Source: an uncultured Neomegalonema sp. (GTDB lineage Bacteria; Pseudomonadota; Alphaproteobacteria; Rhodobacterales; Rhodobacteraceae). Taken from it: a DNA stretch of 5,844 nt. This document shows positions 5,522 to 5,844 of the stretch, piece after piece. The stretch covers positions 1-5,844 of the forward strand of contig CALFWP010000013.1 in the NCBI GenBank assembly GCA_937927905.1, written 5' to 3'. Each line of letters starts with the position of its first letter. The stretch's first letter is position 1. The notes beneath the pieces are model-generated. The model saw nothing but the letters and a program-made list of their open reading frames with translations, was not told the origin of the DNA and ran no database searches. The translations under genes and the position numbers were made by a program.

Positions 5522-5844
5522 TGCCTGACGCGGCAGCGGACACTCTGCCGCAAACTGCTGCGCCGAATGTATCGCGTGTGTTTACACGCGAATTGGAAGA
5601 ATTGATTGTAAAAACATCCGGCTACAATCCTCAAAGTGACAGCGAGCTTATAGAACGCGCCTTTCTGTTCGGGGAAGTCGCACATGCCCCGCAAAAACGG
5701 GCAAATAATGAACCTTACTTCATTCATCCCATAGCTGTTGCAAACCTGCTCGCGGATTTGCGCCTTGATGATGCAACAATCGTCACTGCTTTGCTGCATG
5801 ATGTTGTTGAGGATACAAAGGTTACTCTGGCAACTCTTTCCGAT
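5521..5844 (+). CDS. rsh: RelA/SpoT-family (p)ppGpp synthetase/hydrolase, N-terminal part
   Basis: Only the first 108 codons are in the window; the frame is open to the right edge. The visible part is the start of the HD hydrolase domain that degrades (p)ppGpp. HAPQKR (55-60) matches the HxxQxR motif. PYFIHP contains metal ligand His69, and LLHDVVEDT holds His93-Asp94 and the catalytic pair Glu97-Asp98. The His69-His93 spacing of 24 equals that between His53 and His77 of Streptococcus Rel. An intact HD motif argues for a bifunctional or hydrolase-competent enzyme, not a synthetase-only RelA; the synthetase, TGS and ACT domains would lie beyond the edge. About 20 Ala/Pro-rich residues precede the usual N-terminus. 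The ATG overlaps the rpoZ stop and lacks a clear binding site, so coupling is likely. A GTG at 5578 is a possible alternative start. Confidence 0.93.
   Translation, partial: MPDAAADTLPQTAAPNVSRVFTRELEELIVKTSGYNPQSDSELIERAFLFGEVAHAPQKRANNEPYFIHPIAVANLLADLRLDDATIVTALLHDVVEDTKVTLATLSD
5572..5591 (+). repeat. inverted repeat within the early rsh coding region
   Basis: TCGCGTGT (5572-5579) and ACACGCGA (5584-5591) form a perfect eight-base-pair hairpin with a GTTT loop, covering about codons 18-24. It contains the alternative GTG start at 5578 and would be stable in mRNA. There is no T tract after it, so it is not an intrinsic terminator. Confidence 0.4.

Overview
This is a chromosomal housekeeping region, most likely from an alphaproteobacterium of moderate GC content. 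That assignment rests on several points. The cytochrome b carries its four haem histidines and PEWY motif at the residue numbers I recall for Rhodobacter capsulatus (H97, H111, H198, H212; P294-Y297). The 6-phosphogluconolactonase has the DMHTASLFP variant of its signature. The RNA polymerase omega subunit has a long acidic C-terminal tail. The promoters resemble the CTTGAC / CTATAT pattern described for Sinorhizobium. Genus cannot be set from the sequence alone.

Left part, minus strand (1-2016): zwf (glucose-6-phosphate dehydrogenase) is followed by pgl (6-phosphogluconolactonase), with a four-base ATGA overlap. Together they convert glucose-6-phosphate to 6-phosphogluconate, feeding the Entner-Doudoroff or oxidative pentose phosphate route and making NAD(P)H. 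pgl runs off the left edge. A good sigma70-type promoter for zwf (TTTACA-N17-TATATT) lies about 150 bases upstream of the start I chose, so the mRNA has a long leader.

Centre (2017-2402): a 386-base divergent intergenic region. It holds the zwf promoter, two inverted repeats that could be operators, and a petA promoter. I see no convincing gene in it.

Right part, plus strand (2403-5083): petA, petB and petC encode the complete three-subunit cytochrome bc1 complex (Rieske protein, cytochrome b, cytochrome c1). They are tightly packed and end at a strong intrinsic terminator (5102-5137). The complex passes electrons from quinol to cytochrome c and pumps protons, so the organism respires or uses another bc1-dependent electron transport chain.

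Far right (5174-5844): rpoZ (RNA polymerase omega) is followed, with a one-base overlap, by the start of an rsh/spoT-type (p)ppGpp synthetase/hydrolase gene that is cut by the right edge. The best candidate promoter for rpoZ-rsh has its -35 element inside the loop of the petABC terminator hairpin.

I see no mobile element, CRISPR array, RNA gene or clearly new system. The points worth a second look are regulatory (terminator/promoter overlap, operator-like repeats, long zwf leader, a hairpin in early rsh) plus an intermediate-length insertion in the ef loop of cytochrome b.
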